Of a DNA stretch of 64,000 nucleotides, positions 35,098-46,841 are shown piece after piece (the first letter of the stretch is position 1; every line of letters starts with the position of its first letter). The stretch spans positions 1,983,477 to 2,047,476 of the forward strand of contig OY755045.1 of assembly GCA_963576565.1 (NCBI GenBank), read 5' to 3'. The notes beneath the pieces were generated by a model. The model had not been told where the DNA came from and searched no databases. It was given only the letters and a program-made list of their open reading frames with translations. The position numbers were made by a program, and so were the translations under genes. This stretch comes from Aspidapion aeneum (lineage: Eukaryota > Arthropoda > Insecta > Coleoptera > Brentidae).

Positions 35098-35745
35098 GTA
35101 AGTTGCAATTAAATTACACAATATTGGCTCTAGGAAGTTTCTCCAATCAGTTAAAACCTTCATTGCATTACACAACATTTGAAGTAGGAGGTTTCTCCAA
35201 CAAAAATTCCACTGATTGACGCTCGCGTGTCTGATAACGATAAAAAACGCTAATCAGCGTTTCTCTGGCCTGAAAGACAGAAGAGCTGTCGTAGTTCACG
35301 GATAATTTTTTTTTTCATTGCGTTCGATCTTTTCATTGATCGATATGTATACCAGTTTATTTTGCCTGCTGTTGTTCTAGTTTCTCTCGTATCTCGGTAG
35401 ATGACGCCTCCGCGAGAGTTTTCTCACTATATACGTAGGATTAGAGACAAAACCGTCTAATTACCTTCGCAAGGGTGTCACATTGACCAAGCAATGTTCT
35501 GAGGAGTCCCATAAGGACGAAACAGTTAACTGTCATCACTTATTGGGTGTCCATTAGATCTTGAACCCCCGTGAGGTTAAACTTTCAAGCTACCCAGGGA
35601 AAAATATGAGAGAAAGAAAAATCTTTTTACCCGATTATCCACGAAACTTGTTTAATTTTCCAACCTTCATTTTATTTACAATTCTTCACTGATCTAAACC
35701 GTAATCAAATTCTACATTAATTCTAAAAAAGCGGTATTGTTGTAG
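35098..35745. other. intron with dispersed repeat copy
   Basis: About 35213-35640 matches the repeat at 7378-7690 and, inverted, 59150-59345 (GAGACAAAACCGTCTAATTA; TCCATTAGATCTTGAACCCC). The intron has canonical GTAAGT and TTGTAG ends. Confidence 0.8.
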
Positions 35746-35926
35746 GATTCAAAAATTGGAATCTACCAAAAAATGTGGCGGTTTATGGAGAGCAGAAATC
35801 CTCCAGTTTTCGTGAAAACCTACGAAGAAGGTGTTCAAAAAGTACTCGAAGGAAACTACGCGTTTCTTATGGAGAGTACAATGCTTGACTACGTAGTACA
35901 AAGGGATTGCAATTTGACTCAAATAG
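35746..35926 (+). CDS. kainate receptor shared exon: S2 lobe
   Basis: Starts in phase 0 after TTGTTGTAG and ends in phase 1 at ATAG|GTAAGG. It encodes [56 protein letters not shown]. The glutamate of FLMEST is the family residue that contacts the ligand amino group, and the Cys of RDCNLTQIG forms the conserved S2 disulfide with the Cys of GDVC in the next exon. Confidence 0.96.
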
Positions 35927-36000
35927 GTAAGGCTCTATTAGTTGCTACGGTTATCTTGTTAGTTTTTATTAAACGTCAAACTTCTTCAAAAAAGCAATAT

Positions 36001-36580
36001 GCATTGACTTTTATAGCTTTGTCTAGTGTTCCGTCAGCTGTAATTTTTAGACCTAAGTATTTATACTCATCACAGGACTGAATTCGCTGCCCGGTATTTA
36101 AGATTAGATCCTGTTTCATTCCACCGATACACATATACTCTGTCTTATTGAGATTAACCTCTAGTCCCCACTTATTGTACTCTTCTGTTAGTTTTCGTGT
36201 CATATATTCGAGGTCGTCATAATCCTGAGCCACTACTATCTGATCATCGGCGAAACATAAAGTATACAAGGTGGTTTCGTCCAACGGAATTCCCATGTTT
36301 TGGCATTTTCTCTTCCATACTTTAAGGACTTGTTCCAAGTATATCTTGAAGTGCGTAGGCGAGATACAGCAAGCTTGTTTAAGATCTTTATTTACTTGAA
36401 AGCCTTTGGTTAGTTTTGCTTTTATTTTAACTTTTGCCTTACTATTGCGGTATAACTCTTTGATGGCCTTAATTAGTTGTACGCTTATGTTTGTGTTTTC
36501 CAACGCTTTCCAAAGTAGATTTAGTGGTATACTGTCATATGCCTTCTGCAAATCGACGTAAAACCCGTGTAAATATCCAT
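36001..36580 (-). pseudogene. RTE-like LINE internal RT fragment in a receptor intron
   Basis: The minus-strand frame reads GFYVDLQKAYDSIPLNLLWK, IKAIKELYRNSKAKVKI, KQACCISPTHFKIYLEQVL, LYTLCFADDQIVVAQDYDD and NKTEYMCIGGMKQDLI. The RT palm including the FADD catalytic box is intact for about 190 codons. AAAAAAGCAATAT occurs at both edges (35988-36000 and 36581-36593), a 13-bp duplication. Both the 5' and 3' parts of the LINE are missing. The intron is only 683 bp, so the insertion makes up most of it. Confidence 0.88.
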
Positions 36581-36609
36581 AAAAAAGCAATATTTATACT
36601 TTTGTGTAG

Positions 36610-36819
36610 GAGGTCTTTTGGACTCCAAAGGCTATGGAATAGCAACTCCCAAGGGAAGCGCTTGGAGGGACAAGATTTCACTATCCATTCTAGAGCTACA
36701 AGAGAAGGGTGTTATTCAGATTTTGTACGACAAATGGTGGAAGAATACTGGAGATGTTTGTACTAGAGACGACAAGAGCAAAGAATCTAAGGCGAATGCT
36801 TTGGGAGTTGAAAATATAG
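36610..36819 (+). CDS. kainate receptor shared exon: end of S2
   Basis: Acceptor TTTGTGTAG, phase 1 in and phase 1 out (ATAG|GTAAGG). It encodes GGLLDSKGYGIATPKGSAWR, DKISLSILELQEKGVIQIL, YDKWWKNTGDVC and SKANALGVENIG. GYG(I)ATPKGS and the KWW helix are hallmark S2 blocks; the Cys in GDVC pairs with that of the previous exon. The 3' end reads into M4. Confidence 0.96.
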
Positions 36820-37858
36820 GTAAGGCATTTTCGCTGTCACAAGCAAAAAAAAATATATACACACATACCACACAGCAGGTGGTTGATGCGTGAAAAACTA
36901 CTAAATAGTGAAGAGTGGGAGAGAGGTTTTTTCCTTTAAAATGTTGTCTATAAAATGTCATTTTATCTCTGTTTCCGTTTAGGTTTTCTTGTTAAGCTCA
37001 TTAGCTAGAATGTAAAGTAAACTTTAGGATTATCAGCAACGCCTCCTCCAAGTTCTTCAAAGAGGGGATAATGGATTGTAGGTGGTTTATAGTCAAAACT
37101 TCCCGTTAATAAAAACCCAAACTTTGAGGAGACAAGTCGATAGTCACATTCTAAGTTTGTTGAATTTAAACTAAAACCTCTAAAATAATTGTCAGTAAAG
37201 AAACATAAGATTTTTCTATTTTGAAGTACATTTTGCAGTTTGTTATTTTGGTAAGTTAAAGTTTTTATTTTACTATTTTGGGTCTTGTTTGTTTTATAGG
37301 TCATAAGAAAAGTCTTGTTACAATTTGTAAATTGAAATTGAAACAGAGTTTTATTTTGTATTCATTATAGTTTGTACCGTTTTTAAAATTATTTTATATT
37401 TATTTTATACACACAAAAGATCTACTACGGTACGTTCGTTTAATGGTTTGATTTAAAATAAAATAGTACTTAACAATACTTCCCTCCCTCCCAAATAAAG
37501 TTCCTAGATCCGCCCCTGACACTGGTCAACTCTTTAAAAACAGTTTGTAATTTTTCACCCACTTGTTCGAACAGTTTGTTAAACCAATCCAACACCTGTC
37601 GAAAGTTTGTGCAAGTGTGCTGGGGAGAAAAACAAATTGAATCAAATCGAATGTGTCCCACCCCACATTTTTGTCCCTTATTTTTCAAACTTTTTTAAAT
37701 TGAACGAAAAGTTGGTTTACTAAAGCGTGACATCCCGTGAGAGTTTTCTGTTGTTTTTTGAGAATCAACAGGTGAAAATATTGGAAGGTGGAAAACACCT
37801 GGCGATGATGGAATAAATCTTTGAGTTTTATTATTTATTTGCCATTGTAGCCAATTTA

Positions 37859-37914
<56 letters not shown>

Positions 37915-38799
37915 TAAAAAACAATAGGAAAAATGCCTTATTTTTAAAGAAATATTAGTTGTTCATATCATATCTACCTTTTGTTTACAAAAATCAGCTG
38001 GACCACCAGCGACGTAAAAAATTAGACATATTTTAATAAGATCCGAGAACCGGTCTGATTCTAGTGACCGTGATTCACTCCCAAGTAACATTTTTGGTTA
38101 AAATTAAGTAAACTTTACTTAAATAAGAAAGTAATTTTATCCTATAGAAATCTAATAGGTTAAAAAATAGGAAAATTTCCCGATATTTTCTTAAAGTACC
38201 AAGGTAATTTGCAAGGAGAAAATAGGTAATTAGCACAGTTTGTCCTGCATGTCTCAGTTACCTAGATGAAACTTTGACCAAGGTTTGGAAAATATGTCTG
38301 TATTTAGACAAGTTTTCAACTTCATTTTAGCCCATATATAGTTCAAAATAACTCGAAATGCCTTCTGGGGTCCCTGTTTTGTGGCGCCTTTTACACGTGC
38401 CAGAGTAGAAAGAAACGAATTTTTTTTTAAATAAATGTATAAAAAGAGGAACATAAAACATAATAGTTGATTGGTGTCTAACCATTTGTGAAAAAAATGG
38501 TAATGAATTTTATAAACTATGGGGCTTATAAAATGTGCGCCAGAAATATTTTCGTAAAATCCATGACTTTTACCTCCAAAAAATTTACGCGTCCTTCAAA
38601 ACATTCATTTTAATTAGTTTTTTGTTTTGAAAAATAGAAATAATGTATTTTTTTTAAATTATGACCAACTGTTGATGTTTCGTCATAAAAAGCAACAGTG
38701 GACAATTAACTTGTCCACAAGTTTCACAGGAAAAGTGAAAAAGCGACACACGTGTCCATGTCTCCTACCCTGTATAATATCTAATATTTCTTTGAATAG
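36820..38799. other. intron: (TA)n tract and dispersed repeat copy 2
   Basis: A perfect (AT)n tract lies at 37863-37912. CCTAGATCCGCCCCTG at about 37503 is a lone hAT-type end. 38119-38521 is the second copy of the repeat at 3602-4054. No exon was found between the S2 and M4 exons. Confidence 0.75.
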
Positions 38800-38935
38800 G
38801 TGGTGTGTTCGTGGTCCTCCTCTGTGGTCTGGCGTTAGCCATCTTAGTTGCCATTTTGGAATTCTGTTGGAATAGCAAGAAAAATGCGCAAACTGATAGA
38901 CAGTCGCTGTGCAGCGAAATGGCTGAAGAGCTCAG
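38800..38935 (+). CDS. kainate receptor shared exon: M4
   Basis: Acceptor TTTGAATAG, enters phase 1 and leaves phase 2 (CTCAG|GTTTGT). It encodes GVFVVLLCGLALAILVAILE, the M4 helix, then FCWNSKKNAQTDRQSL and CSEMAEELR, the start of the cytoplasmic tail. The pre-M4 linker and M4 match the kainate class. Confidence 0.95.
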
Positions 38936-39848
38936 GTTTGTAAAGGTTTTGAGTCTACATTATATTAAGATTCTTTTTAATTCTTTCGGAAATAAACGTT
39001 CAAAAATTTTAAATGTCTTTAAATAGTGAATCTAAATTTTTTATGGCCACTTGGTAGATAAATTTTTATTAAACGTTATGGAAGACTATAAAATTCCTAA
39101 AAATCTAAGCTTTAGCTTTGCTGGTATAAACTTAAGTTTATTTGAAATCAATATTGCTCAGAAAAGACAAAATATACGGTGTATGTTCATAAATTTTTAC
39201 CCAATGACCGGAAAAACATTGATTTAATGTAATTAGAACAATAACTTAATATTCACGTAGATTAAATCATATACATAATATTCCAATACCCACGGTAACT
39301 GCCCATTCATGATGCAAACATGAGGGCCTTGGGGTCTTTAAGCAAAAAAGACCTAATTGGTTGCTTTCAAAGACGTATGCATATAATTTCCATATAGTAC
39401 GTATTATTGCAATACCTACGGTACCTTACGATGCAGAATGCATACATATTTGAAACAGCAATATCAATGGGTATAAGTCTATCCTCTTTGCGGTCCTTAA
39501 GATAAAATGTCCTGATTGGTTATACTTTTACGCATGAATATTATTTTATTCTTGTATTCGTTACGTCAAATCATAGGCGAACAGTTGACAAAAACTTTAT
39601 CTATGTAAATTTGGTATCTGTGCATGTTTCGTATCTTTATTTCTGAATGTTTGCATCAAACGCCAACCATTGTGTAAAGAGTTAACAGGGAGTATTGGAA
39701 TATTACTTATATGCATTAAATCAATCAAATGAATTTCTTTGAAATCAATTGATCGCTGGCGCTGGCCGAAAATCAATGTTCTAAATACTTGATTTTATGT
39801 AGTGCAAGGGTTAAAAACTTTTTAACAATATATTTTGTTATTATTTAG
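38936..39848. other. intron between M4 and tail exon
   Basis: AT-rich with no exon or recognisable repeat. Ends with TTGTTATTATTTAG. Confidence 0.7.
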
Positions 39849-39966
39849 ATTTGCAATGAGGTGTCACGGTTCAAGACAACGACCAGCCCTAAGACGGTCC
39901 TGCACGAGATGTAGTCCTGCTACGACGTACGTCCCTGCAGCATTGGACCTGCCTCACTTAAATGGG
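39849..39966 (+). CDS. kainate receptor shared exon: proximal cytoplasmic tail
   Basis: Phase 2 in, phase 0 out with a strong donor GGG|GTAAGT. It encodes (R)FAMRCHGSRQRPALRRSC, TRCSPATTYVPAALDLPHLN and G. The basic, Cys-containing FAMRCHGSRQRPALRR stretch follows M4 directly and is cytoplasmic. After this exon two routes are possible: straight to the exon at 46842, or through the 41-bp exon at 40188. Confidence 0.9.
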
Positions 39967-40187
39967 GTAAGTGCGTATTTCAAAAATACTTATTTTTCAT
40001 TAATTTGTTTACAATATTTCATTAATCGAGGTTTTTTCTGACCCCAACACTATACAGAAAAAAAATATATGGAATTAAAGGGATTTATATTTTATTCAAA
40101 TTCATTTTGGTCCGCGAAAATAACCCCTGAGCGTATTACCACAGAGTAAAACAAACTATAATGTTTTTATTTTATCTTTATACACAG

Positions 40188-40228
40188 TTACTAAATAATC
40201 AACAAAGTACAAGTCACCACGCTCTAAG
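40188..40228 (+). CDS. candidate 41-bp alternative microexon of the receptor tail
   Basis: Pyrimidine-rich tract, then TACACAG|TTACTAAAT; donor CTAAG|GTAATT. If entered in phase 0 it reads LLNNQQSTSHHAL and leaves two bases. Because 41 is not a multiple of three, inclusion shifts the last exon to a frame that ends after KEWFSQ at a TGA near 46861, in place of the EGVVLPMM... tail. Supported only by splice-site quality, an open frame and position. Confidence 0.5.
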
Positions 40229-40373
40229 GTAATTCATTTTATTTCTTTAAACAAATATTTCAAAAAATTAATGAAAACTACGAAATATCCAAAGAAATCT
40301 CTATGGATTTGATTAATTTAAAATATTTTATGCTATTTTAACAAAAATGTGTTCAACAAAATCAAAGGTATCC

Positions 40374-40750
40374 ATTAGATCTTGGACCCCCGTGACGCTT
40401 TCAAGCTGCCTACCTTGAATGTAGGCGATAGCTCCGTGTAGAGCATAAGTTGTATGAAACCACCAGAAACAACTACCGGGGTTTTTCCCTCGGAGTACAT
40501 TCACCTGAGGATGGCCCAAAAGGTCGAAACCGGTCCGGTCGTGGATTGGCATGGAACATTTGTTCCTGACTATCAGGACGTGTTCCAGACGGGGATCACT
40601 CGTATCCTCGTGAACGACGTTGGAGAAAGTGAAAACCAAACAGTTTTAACAAGTTCCCAACGAAAGCCTCAAACCATCAGTATAATTCAATGCCGGTAGG
40701 GGTTTTTTCCCTCGGAGTAGTTGTTTCTGGTGGTTTCACACAAGTTCAAA
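40374..40750. repeat. GC-richer palindromic block with hammerhead-like motif
   Basis: TGAAACCACCAGAAACAACT near 40456 is inverted near 40718-40737, and CCCTCGGAGTA occurs near both ends. Within it, CTGAGGATGGCC-CAAAA-GGTCGAAAC at 40505-40530 resembles a hammerhead core of Penelope-like elements. The flank TCCATTAGATCTTGGACCCC links it to the repeat at 35213. No coding domain is recognised. Confidence 0.55.
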
Positions 40751-42666
40751 GGTGTTATTAAGTATTTGTAAAGTTAAAAAAAGGGTTTGTTGTGATTTGT
40801 AATTGAGTTTTGGTCAGCTGAAACGAACGGTAAGAAAAACCTAAAATTTCTTTTATTGTAGTACAGAGTGGTCCAAATAAGACACTTTTGATAGCAAACG
40901 CCTATTTATAGAGGAGATAGAAAAAACTAACCTGAATTTTGCGAGCTCGATTTTCGTTAAAAAGTTAATGCCGAAAACCGCACATCGATATCTTAAACTA
41001 CTTACAAGATATAGGGTGGTTTTCAATTTGGTGCATTTTCGACCCACCCCCGTAACTTGTTTATTTATGAATATTTTTTATTTCTGTAAAAACGTTCTTA
41101 AAGCACTTTTTTAAGAGCAATTCAACTGTCAAATTAAATTTTATCTTTCACTTTTAATTTTTGAGATATTACATAAAGTTTGTAATTTTCTTATGAAATG
41201 ACCCTATTTTTGTTTGATTTTTAAAATCAGCGTAAAATTTCCTTTAAAATGATGTCACACTTAATATTTTATTTATTTATTTTTTTTTATTTTTTTTATA
41301 TTTTTTTTTTTTAGTTTAATCATTTTAAAATATTTTAAACCCATTCAGCAAACTAAAAAAAAAAATAAAAATGGTTTTGCGATAATAGCCTTCGCATTTT
41401 CATTATTTCCCATTAGCAAAATATTTTGGAAAAAACGCTCTCGTGAAAAGTTACCAAAAACCTAGTTACTAGGTTTTGCAAAAGTAGGGCAGAGTTCCCC
41501 CCCCCCCCCAAGAAAAAAAGCTATCGACGCCCTTGACCTGATTAGCCACGAAACTTGTTTGATCAAATATTTAGTACGCTTTTTTTCTTTTAGTTCTGTG
41601 TATTTTGAACTCAATTTTGGAAAAATCGAGACTTACCGTTTTTTCGCTTATGACGGCAGTACATGTCTCTTAAACAACCGAAAATAAAAGAATCTTTACA
41701 ACTTGCTGGCCAATACCAATAAACATGAAAAGCAAGGCAAAATAAATTGTCGCCCATTGAGTAATGTCCCCTTCTGTTCAAAACATCGTAAAAATTTATT
41801 CGGGTCAATAAGTTCTTTACGACTATTTGATTGGAAGTATAAACGCCTTTTTTCAGTAAGTCAACTTATTAATTACTAGATTTAAAACAGCCAGTTAAAA
41901 AATCTCCTATACCAAGCACAGTAGCTTAATATTGAACATATGTGACTTTATTGAAATCGGTTTGGTAGTTTCTGAGATTAGTAACAAAAAACCCTGTTTC
42001 TTTATATACCGGCTAGACAACCCATTTAGAAACATACGCCTAATTTCTTCTTCGAGACAGAGAACGAAAGTAGAACTCTTTGTACGAGGACTGTCGATTT
42101 CAAAGACCTATCAATTCAAAAAAATCTGCATAAAGAATAAATATCATGTTTACCTATAGTTGCAGTCCTACCAAGACGTTATTTGTATAAATTTTTTTAA
42201 TACCATCGGTAATTTTTTTTAAAAATTTTTTAATTACACACAACATCCTTACTAGTCTAATTCGACGCAATTTCAGCGAGCGGATTTTTTTTTAATTGAG
42301 CATATTTTACGATTTCTATAACACGAACATCTGTTCCGATGTTTATTGCGTTCACTTATATATTAAGGGATGATGTTGCCTCAAGCAATGCATGGTTCGT
42401 GTAACCTCAGGATAGGTAAGCAGGTTAAAGTGGGTTTTGATTTATTCTTTTAAGAAAAATCATTGTATACGGCGATTTGGGTTTTTTTTTGAGGAGTTTA
42501 TTAGTGGAGCCGTTCTGCAATAGCAGGAGTATACCCTAGCGTTAACTGGGTACAACAGCTTTGGGATTTTTGTTATACCAATTCAAAAAAATAATAATAA
42601 TAAAGAATAAATATCATGTTTTTCGCAAAACTTTCTTGCAATAAAAAAATTTTTAATTAAAAAATA
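40751..42666. other. AT-rich intron, no gene seen
   Basis: No exon. A C-run lies at about 41500. A repeat-like block at about 42240-42590 (GTGGAGCCGTTCTGCAATAG, GCGTTAACTGGGTACAACAG) is GC-richer than its surroundings, but I cannot assign it. Confidence 0.45.
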
Positions 42667-43648
42667 CACCCAATTGCTAAATTTACTGGTAAGTACTAGT
42701 CGCAGTTGAGTACAAAAACATTTTGGTTTAAAAAAAAATCGAATAAATCATGGAAAAAACATGGATATTTTTTGACTTTTTTAAATTACTTCAATTAACG
42801 GACGCCGCTGAAGAGTTTATAAATAGTTGACCCCCATCGAGTTGTACCTCTTTCAAAAGGAAATTTCATTGTCTACAATAAAGTATATTACACATTTTTC
42901 TCTAAGAAGCGTATTTTTTGAGAAAATTTGAGAAAACCTAAATATGTTAGACTTTGGGGGGTCTAGGGGGGTTTTTGAAGAGGTGGTTAGTTTAAGGAGG
43001 TGTTTGACCCCTAAGCTCTTTTGCCTTTTTGTACGTCACTAAATTTACATAAAAAAATAAAAATAAATGAAAAAGTCATTTTTGGAAATTACCTAGCTTC
43101 GTTACTACTGCTGGCAGAACAACCATAGTACCACCCAATTGTAGATAATTATACCCTCTAAAAAATTTAATATAACTCTTTTTGCGATTTAGTGTACTGA
43201 AACGAAGTTACAGGCAAAAAACTACAAAAAGTGCCAATTTTTGATGGTTTTTTCAAGATGGCGGAGGAAGCACAGGGGTGGGGGTGACGAAAACTCAGAT
43301 TTTTAACAACCCTTTCGACCTTAATAACATATCCACAATTCAGAACTGCTGGACCTTTTGTAGGGTAAAACTCCTCTATTCATTGGAAGGACTACAAAGT
43401 AGCTACAGCAAATTAAAGGACATTTGCAATGGGTAATCAAAGGAATTTCAATAAAATCGCCTGAAATTTAGATAATTTGTATCCCTTATAAAGCCTACAT
43501 CATGTGACAAAATGGCGTCTAAAAACCGCCATGTTGATTCTTGTTTAAAAAAATATAGCCTATAGCACCCTCGGGATCAGTAGGAATCAAACGACACCTT
43601 TTTTGTCAAAATTGGTTCAGCCGTTTAGCCTCTAGCGTGACACAAACA
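42667..43648. repeat. stem-loop repeat and dispersed repeat copy
   Basis: 42667-42712 is a copy of the CCCAACTGC-type stem-loop (CCCAATTGC...GCAGTTGAG). 43386-43640 matches 15621-15830 plus 17036-17100, continuing after the mariner MITE at 44107-44165 (GCCGTGCTACAATTTGG). The family thus has a stem-loop at one end and the GCCGTGCTGCAATTGGG end at the other. Confidence 0.65.
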
Positions 43649-43650
43649 TA

Positions 43651-44104
43651 CAGGGTGAGGAAAAAGTACCGGGACCCCTAAATATCTCGATAACTAAGAG
43701 TTATTTGCAAAAATGGTCTAAATAAAAGTTTTAAGATTGAATTTGTTCTATTTGGTCGTGACATTGACATTGACGTATCTGTCAGCATTAGGAGTTTTTC
43801 GGAGGTCAACTTTAAAAATTTTAATGAAAACCATATTTTTTTCTTTTACCATTCGATGGAGAATAAAAATCTACGTTTAAAATGACATTGCAATTTTGTG
43901 TCAGAATGACATTTCGAAAAATATAAATTAAATAATTGTTCTTAAAGTGGCCTTAACACTTTAAGAAACTCGTAGATTATTTAATTACCCCTGTATTTTA
44001 TTATGCGTGTAGCTGTGACAATGACATTATATCTTAATATTGTGTCAAAACAAATCGCAAATTGTTTCTTGTTTGAAGGGTCCCGGTACTTTTTCCTCAC
44101 CCTG
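43651..44104. mobile_element. mariner-type MITE, 454 bp
   Basis: The left end CAGGGTGAGGAAAAAGTACC and its continuation GGGACCC are inverted exactly at the right end (GGGTCCCGGTACTTTTTCCT...CACCCTG). TA flanks both sides. No transposase frame. It interrupts the dispersed repeat described at 42667. Confidence 0.9.
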
Positions 44105-44597
44105 TATTTAATTACATTCAACAATCGAAAAACATTACCCTTTCTTTCGCCGTGCTACAATTTGGTAAAAACAATCTGAACATTAAAAAATCCGCTTTGC
44201 CCGGACTTCCTCAACATACATTTTTATCTGACATGTGAGTTTTTAACTTATTATTCTTTAACTTTTGAAAATAAAAATTTCAATACCGATATCTACGGGT
44301 TTCTTTTTGGGACGTACGGGTTTCGCGCATGAAAAAGGTTTTCAACGCTTTACATCTGTTTTTGGGACACTTTTCAGGACTCTTTTATTCCAATATTTGA
44401 TTTATGAGCTTTGACAAACTCACTACCAAATCGTTTTGGCCTTTTATACTTTTTGGTGTTTTTTGTTCATGCCAGGTTTTAAAAGAGAAATATTTTTTGT
44501 ATACGAAGAGTAATTTTTCGATATTTTATGGTTTCCCAAAGCGGGGATCAAATGGTGTGGCATTTTTGCACCCTGGACAGCATAATAGTATATTATA

Positions 44598-46289
44598 CCG
44601 GGTGTGCCAAAAAAAACGGACAACTTTTTTTCATTATATTTTTTAAAATATACTGTAGCATTCCGATGGCTCAGATTGGGTTTTGGTAGATACAGTGGTC
44701 TATAATTAACATTGGCGCAAAAAAGTCATTTAACTAGAGAAAGTAAATAATTTAAAAATTGTAGGTTAAATTTGAAAGAGAAATAAAATTGTGATATAGC
44801 CTCATGGAGAGGGACTTACCGCTGTTTTGAAGTTCCAAAGTGCAAGGTGTACACCTTTCCATAAGAGCTATGTGACTTGAAGTTCCAACAGGATGATGGC
44901 ACGATAATTTTAATTATTTGCGGTATTTTAAAGTGAATTTTCACTATTTTTTAAATTTAAATTTTAAGGTTGTCGTTTTCTAGACATGGCGACGCGCAGC
45001 ACACTTTGTCTGTTTTTCCTGCGCTTGCAGTTTTTTCGCACATGCGCACAGCACTTCACCCTCTATAGGAAACCATATCACTATATTTAAAATTTTATGG
45101 ATATGTGAAAAACACGATAGAGGACGCTTGTAGTGCCAAAGTATATAAAAATAAAGAAATAAGAAATAAAATGATAATTCTTAAATTTAGAATAGAAATA
45201 AAATTTTTTGCGTTTAATTCTCGCATTTTAATGCAATTTTGCTTTAGGTAAATCTTATAATAACTAATAGTTGACCCATTTACTTAGCATTAATATAAAT
45301 TTAAGACTAATAATTTTATGTTCAAGACAAAATTTTAGTCCATGAAAAATAGGAAAATTAAAAGTAAAATTCAAAAATAAAAGAAATATAAAGAGGTTTT
45401 TTATGGAAACCGAACATGTACGATGGATTTTAATGGGACAAACTGCACTTGTCCGCAATCCCAAAATCCAAGATAGTGGACGAACCTTCAAAAATGCTCC
45501 ATTATTCTTGTGTTGCAAACATGTTTTAATTACTTTTTTAAATCAGTAAAAAATCTGCATTCTTGCCTCGCACAACAAGGTACGAATCAGCAAAATCGGT
45601 TTTGTGCTTCTAAAAAAAAATATTTTTGTTTCAAATATTGTTTTGAATATTATACGATTGTCTTGCCAATCATGTCTGCATTTATTTCCCAAAATTTTAC
45701 TAGTTAGTACTTCGTTGTGTAGGAGAAAAGTAGTGCGTTTCTATAAATTAAAAAAAACTAAAATACTTTTGAAAAATAAGAATAAGCACGCCATTTTGAA
45801 GAATCAAGTATGATTCTGTACACCATCCTAAAGATGGCGATAAACTTTGATCATGATCTCAAAAAAGTCAATTCTAACCAGGATGTGTTTTATTTTATTA
45901 AAATCGGTTCAGTAGTAATAAATTTATAAGGAAATAAATGTAGACATGATTGGATATGCAAAACGATGGTTAAAACAAATTTTTTTTTTTCAAATACCTC
46001 ACCGATTTTCCTAATTTATACCATGTTGTGCGTAGCGAGAACGCAGATTTTTTACCAATTTAAAAAAATAATTAAAATATATTTGCAACACAAGAAAAAA
46101 CGAGCATCTTTGAAGACTAAATTTAAATTTCATTCGCCATCTTGGATTTTGAGATGGCGGATAAAAACCTATATTTAGTCAAAATTCTGATTAATTCTCT
46201 GCCAAGTGCAGTTTGTCTCATTAAAACACAGGGTATAGTTTAAAAGTTATAATGAAAAAAAATTGTCCGGTTTTTTTTGGCCCACCCGG
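44598..46289. mobile_element. mariner-type non-autonomous element, 1692 bp
   Basis: The ends CCGGGTGTGCCAAAAAAAAC and the inverted CCGGGTGGGCC...CCGGACAATTTTTTTTCATT share about 40 bp with TA on each side. The interior is AT-rich with CATCTTGGATTTTGAGATGG-type blocks repeated near 45455-45480 (inverted), 45820 and 46135. No transposase was found despite the size. Confidence 0.8.
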
Positions 46290-46841
46290 TACACCAAGGG
46301 ACTAAAGTGTAACTTTTTATCCGAAGGAAGGGGGCATACAAAATATCTACTAATTTCTGCCGTGACGAAAATAAAAATCATTATGTCAGTATCATTTTTA
46401 GTTTCAGTTTATGTTACACACTTTTATTCAAGAGAAACAATATCTGAGTAGGATTAAGGAAACCTTTTTAGACTTTTCGCGATATTTTAATAGCATTAAA
46501 CAATAAATCTCATTAATAATATCTGAAACTCCGTAATCCTGTCATATTACAGTCGAACCTTTATAACTTGAACTCAAAGAGACAGCCAAAAAAGTACGAG
46601 TTATGGCGAGTTGGAGTTATAGAAATTCGAGTTAATGAGGTTAAAATACATATAAAAAGTACCAAGGTTCGAGTTATAGAGGTTCGAGCTATAGAGGTTC
46701 GATTGTAGATCATACAGATTAATATTCCATATTAAAAATAAAAAAATAAGTTGTGGAAAAAACTCGGCTGAATTCACTTTTTACCCGGCATGCCATGCCG
46801 GCATTTTAATATAAATAATCCTTTAAAATTTTTTGTTACAG
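46290..46841. other. end of last intron, with a Tigger-type MITE
   Basis: Contains the MITE at 46550-46705. The last 20 bp (AATTTTTTGTTACAG before 46842) form the acceptor of the final receptor exon. Confidence 0.75.
46550..46705. mobile_element. Tigger/pogo-type MITE, 156 bp
   Basis: The ends CAGTCGAACCTTTATAACTT and the inverted GAGGTTCGATTG match, with TA on both sides. The CAGTCGAACCTCTATAACTCGAA-like end is characteristic of Tigger-type elements. Confidence 0.85.

Noticed and set aside
36716..36961. Minus-strand 81-codon frame
   Set aside because: Antisense shadow of the receptor S2 exon.
40328..40699. 103- and 81-codon frames in the GC-richer palindrome
   Set aside because: They run through inverted-repeat sequence on opposite strands with no recognisable domain.
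42240..42590. Possible small RNA or SINE (GGTTCGTGTAACC resembling a tRNA B-box)
   Set aside because: No A-box at the right distance and no tRNA-like fold found by eye.
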